A stretch of DNA of 64,000 nt from Salipiger thiooxidans (GCF_900102075.1 NZ_FNAV01000002.1:124001-188000), one strand, 5' to 3'; counted from the stretch's first letter, positions 30,627-40,449 are shown. Notes: generated from the sequence alone by a model not told the origin. Translations and numbers: made by a program.

Positions 30627-31360
30627 CCCGCCTCGACGGCCACGTCCGCCGCAAGGACGTAGCCGATGCCACGCTCGGTGCGCAGAAGCTCGGGATCCTT
30701 GGGGCGGGTCTCGATCTTGCCGCGCAGCCGCCCGACCAGCACGTCGATGGCGCGGCCCGGGGTCTCGCCGCCGCCCGCGCCCTCGCCCGAGACATCCATC
30801 GCGGCGGCGATCTCTTCGCGCGTCAGCGGGATGCGGGGGTTGGCGAGGAACACCTTCAGCAGCGCCGTCTCGCGCCGCGACAGCGCGATCTGCACGCCGT
30901 CGGGGCTGCGCACCTCGTCGTGCTTGGCGTCGTAGCTCCAGCCGCCGAAGCGGAAGGTCGAGGTCTGCCGGCGGTAGATCAGCGAGGACGACCGCCGCGC
31001 CCGCGCCAGCACCGCCTTGACCCGCGCCAGCAGCAGGTCGGGGTTGAAGGGCTTGGCGATGTAGTCGTCCGCCCCCACTTCGTAGCCCGCCATGCGCTGG
31101 TGATCCGCCGACAGCGCCGAGACGAGGATGATCGGCACGTCCTGGTCGGCGCGCAGCCGGGCGCAGATCTCGACGCCGTTCTCGTCGCCCAGCATGACAT
31201 CGAGCAGGATCAGGTCGACACGGCCGCTGGCGAGATGGCTGCGGATGCCGGTCTCGCTGTCGCAGGGCAGCGCCATGAAGCCGTTCCGGTGCAGGAACTC
31301 GGTCATCATGCCACGGGTCTCGGCATCGTCGTCGACCACCAGCAGCCGCGGTATCGTCAT
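30623..31360 (-). CDS. OmpR-family response regulator
   Basis: A 245-residue regulator. Receiver: acidic pocket DDD (residues 10-12), phosphoacceptor D54 in LLDVMLG and K103 in YIAKPFNP. The winged-helix effector domain occupies about 140-240, ending GYVLAADV. The start at 31360 has GAGGAC upstream; the frame is open further up but without a better site. It is divergent from the sugar-binding-protein gene. Three direct heptamers in the shared region are candidate binding sites. Confidence 0.9.
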   Translation of the reverse strand: MTIPRLLVVDDDAETRGMMTEFLHRNGFMALPCDSETGIRSHLASGRVDLILLDVMLGDENGVEICARLRADQDVPIILVSALSADHQRMAGYEVGADDYIAKPFNPDLLLARVKAVLARARRSSSLIYRRQTSTFRFGGWSYDAKHDEVRSPDGVQIALSRRETALLKVFLANPRIPLTREEIAAAMDVSGEGAGGGETPGRAIDVLVGRLRGKIETRPKDPELLRTERGIGYVLAADVAVEAG

Positions 31361-31445
31361 GTCCTCATCCCGTGCAACCCATCGCCTCCCCCCGGCCTGC
31401 CCCTTTCTCGCATCCGCAGCATCTGCAGGTCGAGTCAGGACGTCG

Positions 31446-31472
31446 CGAAACAGCGTGTAACAATCTGTAACA
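31446..31472. promoter_or_regulatory. Three tandem heptamers, candidate response-regulator site
   Basis: CGAAACA (31446-31452), TGTAACA (31456-31462) and TGTAACA (31466-31472) repeat every 10 bp on one face of the helix, the usual layout for OmpR/PhoB-type dimers. They lie between the regulator gene and the sugar importer it faces. Confidence 0.55.
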
Positions 31473-31603
31473 GCGATCGCAATTTTCTTGCCCGCAGCGT
31501 GGAGCCGACCTGCTGCAGCGCATTGAAGCACGAGGCGCAAACGGCAAACATGGAGGCACGCAGCCGCCCGTGGCGGCCGTTGTTCTTTGGGAGGAACATT
31601 CAG

Positions 31604-32848
31604 ATGAAACTATCCGCTCTGGCGGCCTCGTCGGCCGTCCTCTTTGCCCTTGCCGCCCCGGTCGCAGCCGAGCCGCAAGCCGAGGTCCTGCACTGGTGGA
31701 CCTCCGGCGGCGAGGCCAAGGCCGTCGGCGTCCTGCAGGAAGAGTTCTCGGCCAACGGCGGCACCTGGACCGACATGCCCGTGGCGGGCGGCGGCGGCGA
31801 CGCCGCCATGACCGCCCTGCGGGCGCGCGTCCTGTCGGGCAATGCCCCTGCCGCCGTGCAGCTCAAGGGCCCCGCGATCCAGGAATGGTACGAAGAGGGC
31901 GTGCTGGCCGACATCTCGTCCGTGGCCGAGGCCGAGGGCTGGGCCGACGTGCTGCCCGCCTCGATCGCCGAGCACATGAAGTGCGAGGGCCACTGGTGCG
32001 CCGCGCCGGTGAACGTGCACCGCGTCGACTGGATCTGGGCCAACGCCGAGGTGCTCGCGGCCAACGGCATCGAGATGCCCACCACCTGGGACGAGTTCAA
32101 TGCCGCCGCAGACAAGCTGAAGGAAGCGGGCGTCATCCCGCTTGCCCACGGTGGTCAGGCCTGGCAGGACGCGACCGTGTTCGAGGTCGTGGCGCTGGGT
32201 CTTCTCGGGCCGGACGGGTTCAAGAAGGCATTCGTCGATCTCGACGCCGACACGCTGAGCTCGCCCGAGATGGTCGCGGTCTTCGACCAGATGCGCAAGA
32301 TGCGCGGCTACGTGGACGAGAACTTCCCCGGCCGTGACTGGAACCTCGCCACCGCCATGGTGATGAACGGCGAGGCCGCGTTCCAGATCATGGGCGACTG
32401 GGCCAAGGGCGAATTCCTCGCCGCCGGCAAGGTCCCGGGCGAAGACTTCCTCTGTGAAAGCGCCCCCGGTGACGGCTACCTCTACAACGTCGACAGCTTC
32501 GCCATGTTCGAAGTGGACGGCGACGACAAGAAGGCCGGGCAGGAGCTGCTGGCCAAGCTGATCGTCGGCCCGAACTTCCAGAAGGTGTTCAACCTCAACA
32601 AGGGCTCGATCCCGGTCCGCACCGACGTCGCTCTCGACGAGTTTGACAGCTGCGCCAAGAAATCCTCCGAGGACATGGCGGCAGCGTCCGAGAACGGCTC
32701 GCTGCTGCCCTCCTACGCCCACGGCATGGCGCTGCGCGGTGCGCAGGCCGGCGCCATCACCGACGTCGTGACCGCGCATTTCAACTCGGACATGAGCTCC
32801 GAGGACGCCGTGAAGATGCTGGCCGAGGCCGTCGCAAACTCCATGTAA
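31604..32848 (+). CDS. Sugar ABC transporter substrate-binding protein (glucose/mannose type)
   Basis: A 414-residue periplasmic protein of extracellular solute-binding family 1. Sec signal peptide MKLSALAASSAVLFALAAPVAA; the mature part begins EPQAEVLHWWTSGGEAKAV, the characteristic opening of GtsA-like glucose-binding proteins. The start at 31604 has GGGAGGAAC in front. It is followed by a stem-loop and then the permease genes, as in operons where the binding protein is made in excess. Ligand inferred from family similarity. Confidence 0.88.
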   Translation: MKLSALAASSAVLFALAAPVAAEPQAEVLHWWTSGGEAKAVGVLQEEFSANGGTWTDMPVAGGGGDAAMTALRARVLSGNAPAAVQLKGPAIQEWYEEGVLADISSVAEAEGWADVLPASIAEHMKCEGHWCAAPVNVHRVDWIWANAEVLAANGIEMPTTWDEFNAAADKLKEAGVIPLAHGGQAWQDATVFEVVALGLLGPDGFKKAFVDLDADTLSSPEMVAVFDQMRKMRGYVDENFPGRDWNLATAMVMNGEAAFQIMGDWAKGEFLAAGKVPGEDFLCESAPGDGYLYNVDSFAMFEVDGDDKKAGQELLAKLIVGPNFQKVFNLNKGSIPVRTDVALDEFDSCAKKSSEDMAAASENGSLLPSYAHGMALRGAQAGAITDVVTAHFNSDMSSEDAVKMLAEAVANSM

Positions 32849-32896
32849 GACAACCTTCCCCGTGTCCGGGTCCGTCCCGGGCGCGGGGTCCTTGTC
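32849..32896 (+). other. Intercistronic stem-loop after sugar-binding-protein gene
   Basis: Arms GACAA and CCCCG pair with CGGGG and TTGTC across a small internal loop, starting right after the stop codon. It probably stabilises the upstream message or reduces read-through to the permeases. Confidence 0.55.
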
Positions 32897-32916
32897 TTGA
32901 CCCGAGGAACACCACG

Positions 32917-33792
32917 ATGACTGTGTGGCTGGAACGCAACCTGCCCCGGATGGTGCTCGCACCCTCCTTCATCGCCGTCCTCATCTTCGTCTACGGCTTC
33001 ATCGGCTGGACCGCATGGGTGTCTCTCACCCGCTCCAAGCTGATGCCGCGCTACGAGATCGACGGCTTCATCCAATACAAGCGCCTCTTCGCCTCGCCCC
33101 GATGGGACACGGCGATGGACAACCTCTACATCTTCGGGGGGCTGTTCATCTGCATCTCGATGGTGCTGGGGCTGCTGCTGGCCATCATGCTCGACCAGCG
33201 CATCCGCATCGAGGGCGCGCTGCGCACCATCTACCTCTACCCCATGGCGCTTTCCATGATCGTCACCGGCACCGCATGGAAGTGGATCATGAACCCGGGC
33301 CTCGGCATCCAGGAGATGGTCCGCGGCTGGGGCTACGAGAGCTTCACCTTCGACTGGATCGTGAACCCCGACAGGGCGATCTACGCCGTGGTGATCGCCG
33401 GCATCTGGCAATCCTCGGGCTTCGTGATGGCGCTGTTCCTCGCCGGGCTGCGCTCGGTCGACGGCGAGATCATCAAGGCGGCGCAGGTGGATGGCATCCC
33501 GACGTGGCGGATCTATACCGCGATCATCATCCCCTCGATGGCGCCGATCTTCCTGTCGGCCTTCATCGTGCTGGCGCATCTCGCCATCAAGGCCTTCGAC
33601 CTCGTGATCGCGCTGACCGGGGGTGGCCCCGGCTACGCCACCGACCTGCCCGCGACCTACATGTACGCCATGGCCTTCTCGCGCGGTGACCTCGGCCAGG
33701 CGGCCAGCTCGGCCATGGTCATGATGGCCGTCGTCTTCGCCATCGTGGTCCCCTACCTCTACTCCGAGCTGAGGGCGAAACCCCATGACTGA
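32917..33792 (+). CDS. Sugar ABC transporter permease (MalF/GtsB type)
   Basis: A 291-residue permease with six hydrophobic helices and the EAA-type cytoplasmic loop KAAQVDGIPTWRIYTAIIIPSM that docks on the ATPase. TGGGPGYATDLPATYMY near the C-terminus is typical of the MalF side. It overlaps the next permease gene by 8 bp. Confidence 0.92.
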   Translation: MTVWLERNLPRMVLAPSFIAVLIFVYGFIGWTAWVSLTRSKLMPRYEIDGFIQYKRLFASPRWDTAMDNLYIFGGLFICISMVLGLLLAIMLDQRIRIEGALRTIYLYPMALSMIVTGTAWKWIMNPGLGIQEMVRGWGYESFTFDWIVNPDRAIYAVVIAGIWQSSGFVMALFLAGLRSVDGEIIKAAQVDGIPTWRIYTAIIIPSMAPIFLSAFIVLAHLAIKAFDLVIALTGGGPGYATDLPATYMYAMAFSRGDLGQAASSAMVMMAVVFAIVVPYLYSELRAKPHD

Positions 33793-34693
33793 CATTCCCC
33801 TCTCCACCCAGACCAGCGTCGCCGGAGCGGATCGCAAAGGCTGGAGCACCATCGCCCTGCGCTGGCTGCTCTTCGTGATGCTCGGCCTCTTCGCGCTGTT
33901 CTACCTGATGCCGCTCTTCGTGATGGTCACCACCTCGCTGAAGAGCCTCGAGGAGATCCGCACCGGCAGCCTCATCGCCCTGCCCCGCTCGGTCACGCTC
34001 GAGGCGTGGCGCACCGCCTGGTCCGGCGCCTGCACCGGCATCCAGTGTGAGGGGCTGCGTCCCTACTTCTGGAACTCGGTGCTGCTGGCGGTGCCGGCGG
34101 TGCTGATCTCGACCGTGCTCGGGGCGCTCAACGGCTACGTCATCGCGCAATGGCGCTTCAAGGGCGCCAACATCATCTTCGCGCTGATGCTCTTCGGCTG
34201 CTTCATCCCCTTCCAGGTGGTGCTGCTGCCGATGGCGCGGATGCTGGGCATCCTCGGCATCGCCGGCACCATCCCGGGGCTGATCTTCGTGCACGTGATC
34301 TACGGGCTCGGCTTCACGACGCTGTTCTTCCGCAATTACTACGTGACCATCCCGCACGAGCTGGTGAAGGCCGCCAAGGTCGACGGCGCGGGGTTCCTGC
34401 GGATCTTCTTCGCGATCTTCCTGCCGCTGTCGCTGCCGATCATCACCGTCTCGGTGATCTGGCAGTTCACCCAGATCTGGAACGACTTCCTGTTCGGTGT
34501 CTCGTTCAGCTCGGCCGGGACCCAGCCCGTGACCGTGGCGCTCAACAACATCGTCAACTCCACCACCGGCGTGAAGGAATACAACGTCGACATGGCCGCC
34601 GCGATCATCGCGGGCCTGCCGACGCTCTTCGTCTACGTGCTCGCCGGGAAATACTTCATCCGCGGCCTGACCGCCGGTTCCGTAAAGGGCTGA
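33785..34693 (+). CDS. Sugar ABC transporter permease (MalG/GtsC type)
   Basis: A 302-residue permease with an N-terminal cytosolic tail, six helices and the EAA loop VKAAKVDGAGFLRIFFAIFLPL. It ends FIRGLTAGSVKG, the normal MalG-like end. It partners the preceding permease; the ATPase gene begins 4 bp later. Confidence 0.92.
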   Translation: MTDIPLSTQTSVAGADRKGWSTIALRWLLFVMLGLFALFYLMPLFVMVTTSLKSLEEIRTGSLIALPRSVTLEAWRTAWSGACTGIQCEGLRPYFWNSVLLAVPAVLISTVLGALNGYVIAQWRFKGANIIFALMLFGCFIPFQVVLLPMARMLGILGIAGTIPGLIFVHVIYGLGFTTLFFRNYYVTIPHELVKAAKVDGAGFLRIFFAIFLPLSLPIITVSVIWQFTQIWNDFLFGVSFSSAGTQPVTVALNNIVNSTTGVKEYNVDMAAAIIAGLPTLFVYVLAGKYFIRGLTAGSVKG

Positions 34694-34697
34694 TCCC

Positions 34698-35795
34698 ATG
34701 GCTCCGATCCTGAACATCAAGAACCTCGACAAGGCCTATGGCCCGGTGGAGATCCTCAAGGACATCAACGTGGCCATCGAGCCCGGCGACTTCCTCGTGC
34801 TCGTCGGCCCCTCGGGCTGCGGCAAGTCCACCCTGCTCAACTGCATAGCCGGGCTCGAGCCGATCACCGGCGGCAGCATCGAGATCGGCGGGCGCGACAT
34901 GACCAGCGTCTCGCCCAAGGACCGCGACATCGCCATGGTGTTCCAGAGCTACGCGCTCTACCCGACCATGTCGGTGGCCAAGAACATCACCTTCGGCATG
35001 AAGGTGCGTGGCGTCGATGCCGCCACGCAGGAGAAGAAGCTCAAGGAAGTGGCCCACCAGCTGCAGATCGAGCCCTACCTCAACCGCCGTCCCAGCCAGC
35101 TTTCGGGCGGGCAGCGGCAGCGGGTGGCGATCGGGCGGGCGCTGGTGCGCGATCCCAAGCTCTTCCTCTTCGACGAGCCGCTGTCGAACCTTGACGCCAA
35201 GTTGCGGGTCGAGATGCGGTCCGAGATCAAGAAGCTGCACCACCGGCTGGGCGCCACCATGGTCTATGTCACCCACGACCAGATCGAGGCGATGACGCTG
35301 GCCACCAAGATCGTCGTGCTGAAGGGCGGCGTGGTGCAGCAGATCGGTTCGCCCGCCGAGATCTACAACCGGCCGGCCAACCTCTTCGTGGCGGATTTCA
35401 TGGGCTCGCCCGCGATGAACCTCGTGCCCGCCAAGACCCGGCCCAACGGCCAGGGGCGGCTGATCGAGATCCGGCGCGAGGACGGCGCGCCCATCGTGCT
35501 GCACGATCACCACGCCGGCGACCTGCCCGACGAGGTGATCCTCGGGCTGCGCCCCGAGGACGTGGCTGAGGCGGGGTTCCGCGCAGGCGAGGACGTGCAG
35601 GAGGCGGAGTGCCTGATCGACATGGTCGAACCCGCCGGTGCCGACACCTATGTGGTCTCGCGGCTGGGCGGCGCGCCCTTCACCGCGCGGCTGCACGCCG
35701 AGACGGTGGCCAAGCCGGGCGAGACCATGCGGCTGGCCTTCGACCTTGCCAAGGTGTCGTATTTCGAACCGCAGAGCGGCGCGCGGCTGAACTGA
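34698..35795 (+). CDS. Sugar ABC transporter ATPase (MalK/UgpC type)
   Basis: A 365-residue ATPase: Walker [11 protein letters not shown]-loop FQSYALYP, signature [15 protein letters not shown], Walker B LFLFDEP and H-loop YVTHDQ. The C-terminal TOBE region (about 235-365, GLRPEDV) marks the CUT1 carbohydrate subfamily. Last gene of this importer operon. Confidence 0.93.
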   Translation: MAPILNIKNLDKAYGPVEILKDINVAIEPGDFLVLVGPSGCGKSTLLNCIAGLEPITGGSIEIGGRDMTSVSPKDRDIAMVFQSYALYPTMSVAKNITFGMKVRGVDAATQEKKLKEVAHQLQIEPYLNRRPSQLSGGQRQRVAIGRALVRDPKLFLFDEPLSNLDAKLRVEMRSEIKKLHHRLGATMVYVTHDQIEAMTLATKIVVLKGGVVQQIGSPAEIYNRPANLFVADFMGSPAMNLVPAKTRPNGQGRLIEIRREDGAPIVLHDHHAGDLPDEVILGLRPEDVAEAGFRAGEDVQEAECLIDMVEPAGADTYVVSRLGGAPFTARLHAETVAKPGETMRLAFDLAKVSYFEPQSGARLN

Positions 35796-35836
35796 CGCCC
35801 GGTCCCGCACGTTGATCCGGGCACGCCCCCGGACAT

Positions 35837-35876
35837 GAAAAAGGCCCGGATCCGGATCGCCCCGGGACCGGGCCTT
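35837..35876 (-). terminator. Hairpin terminator between sugar ABC and htpX
   Basis: A 9-bp stem AAGGCCCGG / CCGGGCCTT is followed on the minus strand by TTTTT, 20 bp past the htpX stop. It lies between convergent genes and may work both ways. Confidence 0.75.
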
Positions 35877-35895
35877 CACCTGTCGTACCGGGCGC

Positions 35896-36825
35896 TCAGC
35901 CCCAGGGGCCGCGCGACTTGTCCTGCCGATCCCGCGGGGCCTCGCCGCCCCACGGCGCCTGCGCCTCGCGGCGCGGCTGCGGGCGGGGCGCCGCACCGCC
36001 GGCCATCTGGCGCAGCGCCGCGATGCGGTTCTCGGTCGCCGGGTGGGTGGCGAAGAGGCTGTCGCGCTTGTGCGCGTGCAGCGGGTTGACGATGAACATG
36101 TGCGCGGTGGCCGGGTTGCGCTCGGCGGCGTCGTTGTCGATCCGTGAGGCCCCCGCCTGGATGCGCTCGAGCGCCGAGGCGAGCCACAGCGGCTGGCCGC
36201 AGATCTCGGCACCTGCCTTGTCGGCGGCGTATTCCCGCGTCCGCGAGATCGCCATCTGCACCAGCCCCGCCGCCAGCGGCGCGAGGATCATCATCGCCAG
36301 CGTGCCCACGATGCCCAGCCGCTCGCGGCTGCCGCCGAAGAACAGCGCAAAGTTGGCCAGCATCGAGATCGCACCGGCGAAGGTCGCGGTCACCGTCATG
36401 ATGGCGGTGTCGTGGTTGCGGATGTGCGCCAGCTCGTGCGCGACCACCCCCGCCAGCTCCTCGCGCGAGAGGGTGCGCATGAGCCCGGTGGTTACCGCGA
36501 CAGCGGCGTTCTGCGGGTTGCGGCCGGTGGCGAAGGCGTTGGGCTGCGGCGTGTCGATGAGATAGACCGCCGGTACCGGCATGCCCGCATTGCGCGCGAG
36601 CTCGGCCACCATCTGCGACAGCCCGCTGCGGTCGTTCGCGCCCACCGGGTGCGCGTTGTGCATCCTCAGCACCATGCGGTCCGAGTTCCACCAGGTGAAG
36701 GCGTTCATCGCGCCGGCGATCACCAGCGCGATGATCATGCCTCCGCTGCCGGCCATCAGGTAGCCGAGCCCCATGAAGAGCGCCGTCATCGCGGCCATCA
36801 GCATGGCGGTCTTGAAGTAACCCAT
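35896..36825 (-). CDS. htpX: Zinc metalloprotease HtpX
   Basis: An inner-membrane M48 protease (309 residues) involved in membrane protein quality control. Two N-terminal helices (7-42) precede the zinc site H130-E131-x2-H134 in [13 protein letters not shown], with the third ligand in [12 protein letters not shown]; two further helices lie at about 145-195. The last 30 residues are Pro/Arg-rich. The start at 36825 has AGAGGA 10 bp upstream and gives the usual length. Confidence 0.93.
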   Translation of the reverse strand: MGYFKTAMLMAAMTALFMGLGYLMAGSGGMIIALVIAGAMNAFTWWNSDRMVLRMHNAHPVGANDRSGLSQMVAELARNAGMPVPAVYLIDTPQPNAFATGRNPQNAAVAVTTGLMRTLSREELAGVVAHELAHIRNHDTAIMTVTATFAGAISMLANFALFFGGSRERLGIVGTLAMMILAPLAAGLVQMAISRTREYAADKAGAEICGQPLWLASALERIQAGASRIDNDAAERNPATAHMFIVNPLHAHKRDSLFATHPATENRIAALRQMAGGAAPRPQPRREAQAPWGGEAPRDRQDKSRGPWG

Positions 36826-36943
36826 CCTGCGAATTCCTCTGCTCTGCGGCATTGATCGTCCCCCGTGATATAGGGGCGCCCCGCGTCCGCGCAAAGCACC
36901 GGCCGGAACGGAACCGCCGCCCGGGCGGTGCCGGGCGGCGGGG

Positions 36944-37430
36944 TCAGCGATCTCCGTGAATGGTGGACCGCTTCTGCAGGTCGGTCCAGATCCGGGTGCA
37001 GATCTGCCGCACATCCGGCGGGCAGGTCGAACGGAAGACGTCCGGGGCCTTCAGCTCTTTGGGGATGACGATCCAGCGCGCGGTCTTCATGTCCTCGGGC
37101 ATGAACGCTTACGAACCCGAGCTGCCGTTGGCGTAGCGCGCGACCTCCGAGATCATCGCAGCGGTCTCGGGCTCCATGGTGGAATTCATGGACGTCTTTG
37201 CGGCCTCAGGGTTCTGCGCGTCCTTGAGCACGGCGACGGAGTCCATCCACAGCACGTAGCCCTCTCTCGGGTAGCCGCAGGCAATGCTCTCGTTGGCGAG
37301 CCGCAATTGAGCAGCGCGGCGCCCGGCCCGTCCTCGATGCTCTTGATCTGACGCGACAGCGGCGGCTTCGAGGACGAAACGCAGCTCCTCGGCCACGACG
37401 ATGAACTGTGCAAGCTGCTTGAGATTGACG
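36944..37430 (-). pseudogene. Chimeric pseudogene: LysR N-terminus joined to polyamine-binding-protein C-terminus
   Basis: Read on the minus strand from about 37430. First comes NLKQLAQFIVVAEELRF, the opening of a LysR winged helix. After a small deletion the frame shifts to PPLSRQIKSIEDGPGAALL, the next LysR segment. Then the text jumps to ESIACGYPREGYVLWMDS and NPEAAKTSMNSTMEPETAAMI-type sequence, the C-terminal end of a PotF/PotD-like binding protein. An in-frame TAA (about 37109) is followed in the same frame by AFMPEDMKTARWIVIPKEL, the normal end of such proteins, to a stop at 36944. No start codon or ribosome site is evident. This is a double deletion remnant and is not expected to be functional. 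Confidence 0.75.
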
Positions 37431-37470
37431 TCACGCTCGCCCCCGTCGGCATGCTCGCGCGAAACGAGAA

Positions 37471-37495
37471 AAAGAAAGCCCCCAAGGATGGGGAC
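37471..37495 (-). terminator. Candidate terminator downstream of the malK-like gene
   Basis: A stem of AAAGnCCCC / GGGGnCTTT type is followed on the minus strand by TTTCTTTTTCTC, 135 bp after the ATPase stop. A tight 6-bp hairpin with a UUCG loop (37602-37617) lies closer to the stop but has no U-tract. Confidence 0.45.
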
Positions 37496-37630
37496 TTTTC
37501 AGCCTGCATTCCATTTCGGCCCGTGCCGTGCCCGCAACCGTCCCGGATGCGGGCACGACGCGGGCGATTGCGGCTGCAACGCCCGCACCCTCGCCGATTG
37601 AGCACCCCGAAGGGTGCCCGGGTGTGCGGA

Positions 37631-38707
37631 TCAGGCGGCCTCGAGCCGCCGGCCGGTCTCGCTGTCGAAGTAGTGCAGCTTGGCGCGGTCGTAATCGAGC
37701 ATGATCTCCTGCCCCGAACGCAGCGCCACGTTGGGTGCGAGCCGGGCCGAGACCTCGGTCTCGCCAAGGCGGCAGATGGCGATGGTGTCCGAGCCCAGCG
37801 GTTCGAACACGTCGACCACCGGCCGGATCAGCCCCTGCCCCGGTGCCGCGAGCCCGAGATCTTCGGGCCTCACGCCGACGTCGATCTTCGCGCCGTCGCG
37901 CGCCGCCACCTCGCCCAGCGCGATCGCCGCACCGCCGGTGCGCAGGATCGGCGCGCCGGTGCTGCGGTCGAGCTCGCCCGAGAATACGTTCATCTGCGGC
38001 GAGCCGATGAATTCGGCCACGAAACGGCAGTTGGGACGGTCATAAAGCTCCATCGGCGGGCCTTCCTGCACGATGTGCCCGGCCTTCAGCACCACGACCT
38101 TGTCCGCCAGCGTCATCGCCTCGGTCTGATCGTGGGTGACGTAGACCGTGGTGGTGCCCAGCATCGCGTGCAGCCGCTTGATCTGCGTGCGCATCTCGAC
38201 CCGCAGCTTGGCGTCGAGGTTCGAGAGCGGCTCGTCGAAAAGGAACACCGAGGGCTCGCGCACGATGGCGCGCCCCATGGCCACCCGCTGGCGCTGGCCG
38301 CCCGACAGCTGGCCCGGCTTGCGCTCGAGATAGTCGCCGATCTGCAGGATGCGCGCCGCGTCCTCGACCTTGGGCGCCAGGTCCGCCGCCTTCCAGCCGC
38401 GCATCTTGAGCCCGAAACCGATGTTCTCGCGGATCGTCATGTGCGGGTAGAGCGCGTAATCCTGGAACACCATAGCCACGTCGCGGCCCTTGGGCTCGAC
38501 GTCGTTGACCTTGCGCCCGCCGATGCTCAGCGTGCCGCCCGAGATCTCCTCGAGCCCCGCGATCATCCGCAGCATGGTGGACTTGCCGCACCCCGAGGGC
38601 CCCACGAAGGCGACGAATTCGCCGTCGTTCACATGCAGATCGACACCGTGAATGGCGCGGTGCGCGCCGTAGTCCTTCACGATCCCTTCCAGCCGGATCT
38701 CTGCCAT
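37631..38707 (-). CDS. Sugar ABC transporter ATPase (MalK/UgpC type), divergent
   Basis: A 358-residue ATPase: Walker [18 protein letters not shown], signature [39 protein letters not shown], and a TOBE domain (VGVRPEDLG). The start at 38707 has GGGAGGACC in front. The facing operon encodes a binding protein and two permeases but no ATPase, so this protein most likely powers that importer. Both units share the palindrome-containing promoter region. Confidence 0.92.
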   Translation of the reverse strand: MAEIRLEGIVKDYGAHRAIHGVDLHVNDGEFVAFVGPSGCGKSTMLRMIAGLEEISGGTLSIGGRKVNDVEPKGRDVAMVFQDYALYPHMTIRENIGFGLKMRGWKAADLAPKVEDAARILQIGDYLERKPGQLSGGQRQRVAMGRAIVREPSVFLFDEPLSNLDAKLRVEMRTQIKRLHAMLGTTTVYVTHDQTEAMTLADKVVVLKAGHIVQEGPPMELYDRPNCRFVAEFIGSPQMNVFSGELDRSTGAPILRTGGAAIALGEVAARDGAKIDVGVRPEDLGLAAPGQGLIRPVVDVFEPLGSDTIAICRLGETEVSARLAPNVALRSGQEIMLDYDRAKLHYFDSETGRRLEAA

Positions 38708-38728
38708 CTGGTCCTCCCTGACAGGCCG

Positions 38729-38784
38729 CCCCGAAAATTCGGGGGTTGCATTATCGATATACCTGACGTTATCAATATTGATAA
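38729..38784. promoter_or_regulatory. Divergent control region with three palindromes (GntR operator candidate)
   Basis: Between the malK-like and gntR genes lie CCCCGAAAATTCGGGG (38729-38744, 7-bp arms), TATCGATA (38752-38759) and the perfect 16-bp palindrome TTATCAATATTGATAA (38769-38784). The last has the size expected for a GntR/FCD dimer and is AT-rich in a GC-rich genome. Confidence 0.55.
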
Positions 38785-38842
38785 TTGACGACAAGCCCGA
38801 AGATTCCGGCTTGCCGACACCGAGGGAGGAGGACGGCGGAGG

Positions 38843-39544
38843 ATGGCCGTGGAGAGTTTCAGCAGTGTCACGTCCCTTGCCGACACGCAGGGCCGGACCA
38901 GTCGCCGCAGCCACGCGCTGTTCGAGGCGCTGCAAAAGGAGATCGTGCTGGGCTCGCTCCTGCCCGAGCAGGCCCTCACCGAGATGGACCTCGCCCAGCG
39001 CTTTGACTGCAGCCAGGGCACCGTGCGCGAGGCGCTGATGCGGCTCAACGAGGAGGGGTTGGTCAAGCGCCTGCCCAACCGCGGCACCCATGTCGCGCCC
39101 TGCCATGCCGACGACGCCCGCGCCCTGCTGCACATCCGCCGCGAGGTGGAGTGTTCCTATCTCGACCGCGTGGTCGCCCGCGCCGACGCGGCGCTCGACC
39201 GCGACCTGCACGAGATGCTGAACGGCATGCGCAACGCCGCGCGCGACGGTGACGAATACATGCTGTCGGTCTGGGACCGGGCGTTTCACAGCCGGCTCTT
39301 CCTGGCCGCCGACCTGCCGCTGGTGGCGCCGATCCTGACCCGCTGCCTGATCCACAACCACCGCTACAAGATCCTGAACTCGACGCCCAACCGCGCGCTC
39401 GAGGCCACCGCCGAGCGGCACCTGCCGATCCTCGACGCGCTGGCCGCCCGCGACGTGGCGGCGCTGCGCGAGCTGCTGGCGCATCACATCGCGACCATCG
39501 TCGATTTCGGCCCGGACCTCAGCGACGGAGACAGCAAGCCATGA
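38843..39544 (+). CDS. GntR-family regulator (FadR/FCD subfamily)
   Basis: A 233-residue regulator: winged helix at about 22-90 ([30 protein letters not shown]) and an all-helical FCD ligand domain (about 95-225) with the metal or ligand His pattern around DRAFHSRLF and HHIATI. It is first in the carbohydrate operon and divergent from the ATPase gene; it probably represses both until a sugar ligand binds. Its stop overlaps the esterase start (ATGA). Confidence 0.88.
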   Translation: MAVESFSSVTSLADTQGRTSRRSHALFEALQKEIVLGSLLPEQALTEMDLAQRFDCSQGTVREALMRLNEEGLVKRLPNRGTHVAPCHADDARALLHIRREVECSYLDRVVARADAALDRDLHEMLNGMRNAARDGDEYMLSVWDRAFHSRLFLAADLPLVAPILTRCLIHNHRYKILNSTPNRALEATAERHLPILDALAARDVAALRELLAHHIATIVDFGPDLSDGDSKP

Positions 39545-40449
39545 GCACGCCCAGCGACACCATGATGGCGGTTCTCGAGAGGCTCGCGCGCGAGGATGCG
39601 GGCCTTGGCGATCCGACGCTGATGCCGCCGCAGCACGCCCGCGCGCTGGCGGAACTCACCAACACGCGCTGGAACGCCGGGCTGCCCGAGATGGCCGAGA
39701 CCCGGACCGTGATCCACGCCGGCATGCCCGCCCGCTGGGTGGTGCCGAAGAACGACAAGGGCACCGAGGCGATCCTGCACGTGCATGGCGGCGGCTGGGC
39801 GCTCTGCTCGGTCTCCACCCATGAGGGCGCCGCGCGGCGCATCGCCGAGGCCTGTGCCTGCCCGGTGCTGACCTTCGACTACCGGCTCGCCCCCGAGAAC
39901 CCCTACCCCTCGGGCCTCGCGGATGTGCTGAGCGCCTGGCGTGCGCTCGACACGGGCCGGCGATGGAGCATCGGCGGCGACAGCGCCGGGGCCAACCTGT
40001 CGCTTGCCGCGATGCTGGCGCTGCACGACGAGGGCGCCCCCCTGCCCGCCGCCGCGCTGCTGTTCTACGGCGTCTACGGCGCCGACTTCGACAGTCCCAG
40101 CTACATCCGCAACGCCGAGGGCCCCGGGCTCACCCGCGCCAAGATGATGCGCTACTGGGACTGGTACGCCCCCGAGACCAAGCGCGGCACGCCCACCGTG
40201 GCGCCGCTGGCCGCGAGCGACGCGCAGCTTGCCGCGATGCCGCCGCTCTATCTCAACGCCGCCGAACTCGACCCGCTGCTCTCGGACACCGAGGCGCTGG
40301 TGGCGCGGCTGCGCGCGCTGGGACGCAACGATGACTATGACCTGATCCCGGGCGTCGTGCACGGGTTCATGCAGATGGGCCTCGCCCTGCCGGAGGCGGC
40401 GGACGCCTTCAGCCGGGCCGGCGAGGTCTTTCAACGCATTACCGCCTGA
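39541..40449 (+). CDS. Alpha/beta hydrolase of the hormone-sensitive-lipase family (esterase/deacetylase)
   Basis: A 302-residue cytosolic esterase: oxyanion motif HGGGW (82-85), nucleophile elbow GGDSAG with S148, catalytic Asp near [11 protein letters not shown] and His in GVVHGFM. The family removes short acyl groups, so a deacetylase for an acylated sugar would fit this operon, but that is inferred. It overlaps the regulator gene by 4 bp and precedes the binding-protein gene by 30 bp. Confidence 0.85.
   Translation: MSTPSDTMMAVLERLAREDAGLGDPTLMPPQHARALAELTNTRWNAGLPEMAETRTVIHAGMPARWVVPKNDKGTEAILHVHGGGWALCSVSTHEGAARRIAEACACPVLTFDYRLAPENPYPSGLADVLSAWRALDTGRRWSIGGDSAGANLSLAAMLALHDEGAPLPAAALLFYGVYGADFDSPSYIRNAEGPGLTRAKMMRYWDWYAPETKRGTPTVAPLAASDAQLAAMPPLYLNAAELDPLLSDTEALVARLRALGRNDDYDLIPGVVHGFMQMGLALPEAADAFSRAGEVFQRITA

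Noticed and set aside
37109-37396. A 95-residue intact small protein
   Set aside because: Its text is a broken LysR segment followed by a broken binding-protein end and it continues in frame after the stop; it is part of the pseudogene.
34736-38591. Two near-identical MalK-type ATPase genes as a recent duplication or repeat
   Set aside because: The proteins share family motifs but differ throughout and have different partners; this is ordinary paralogy.
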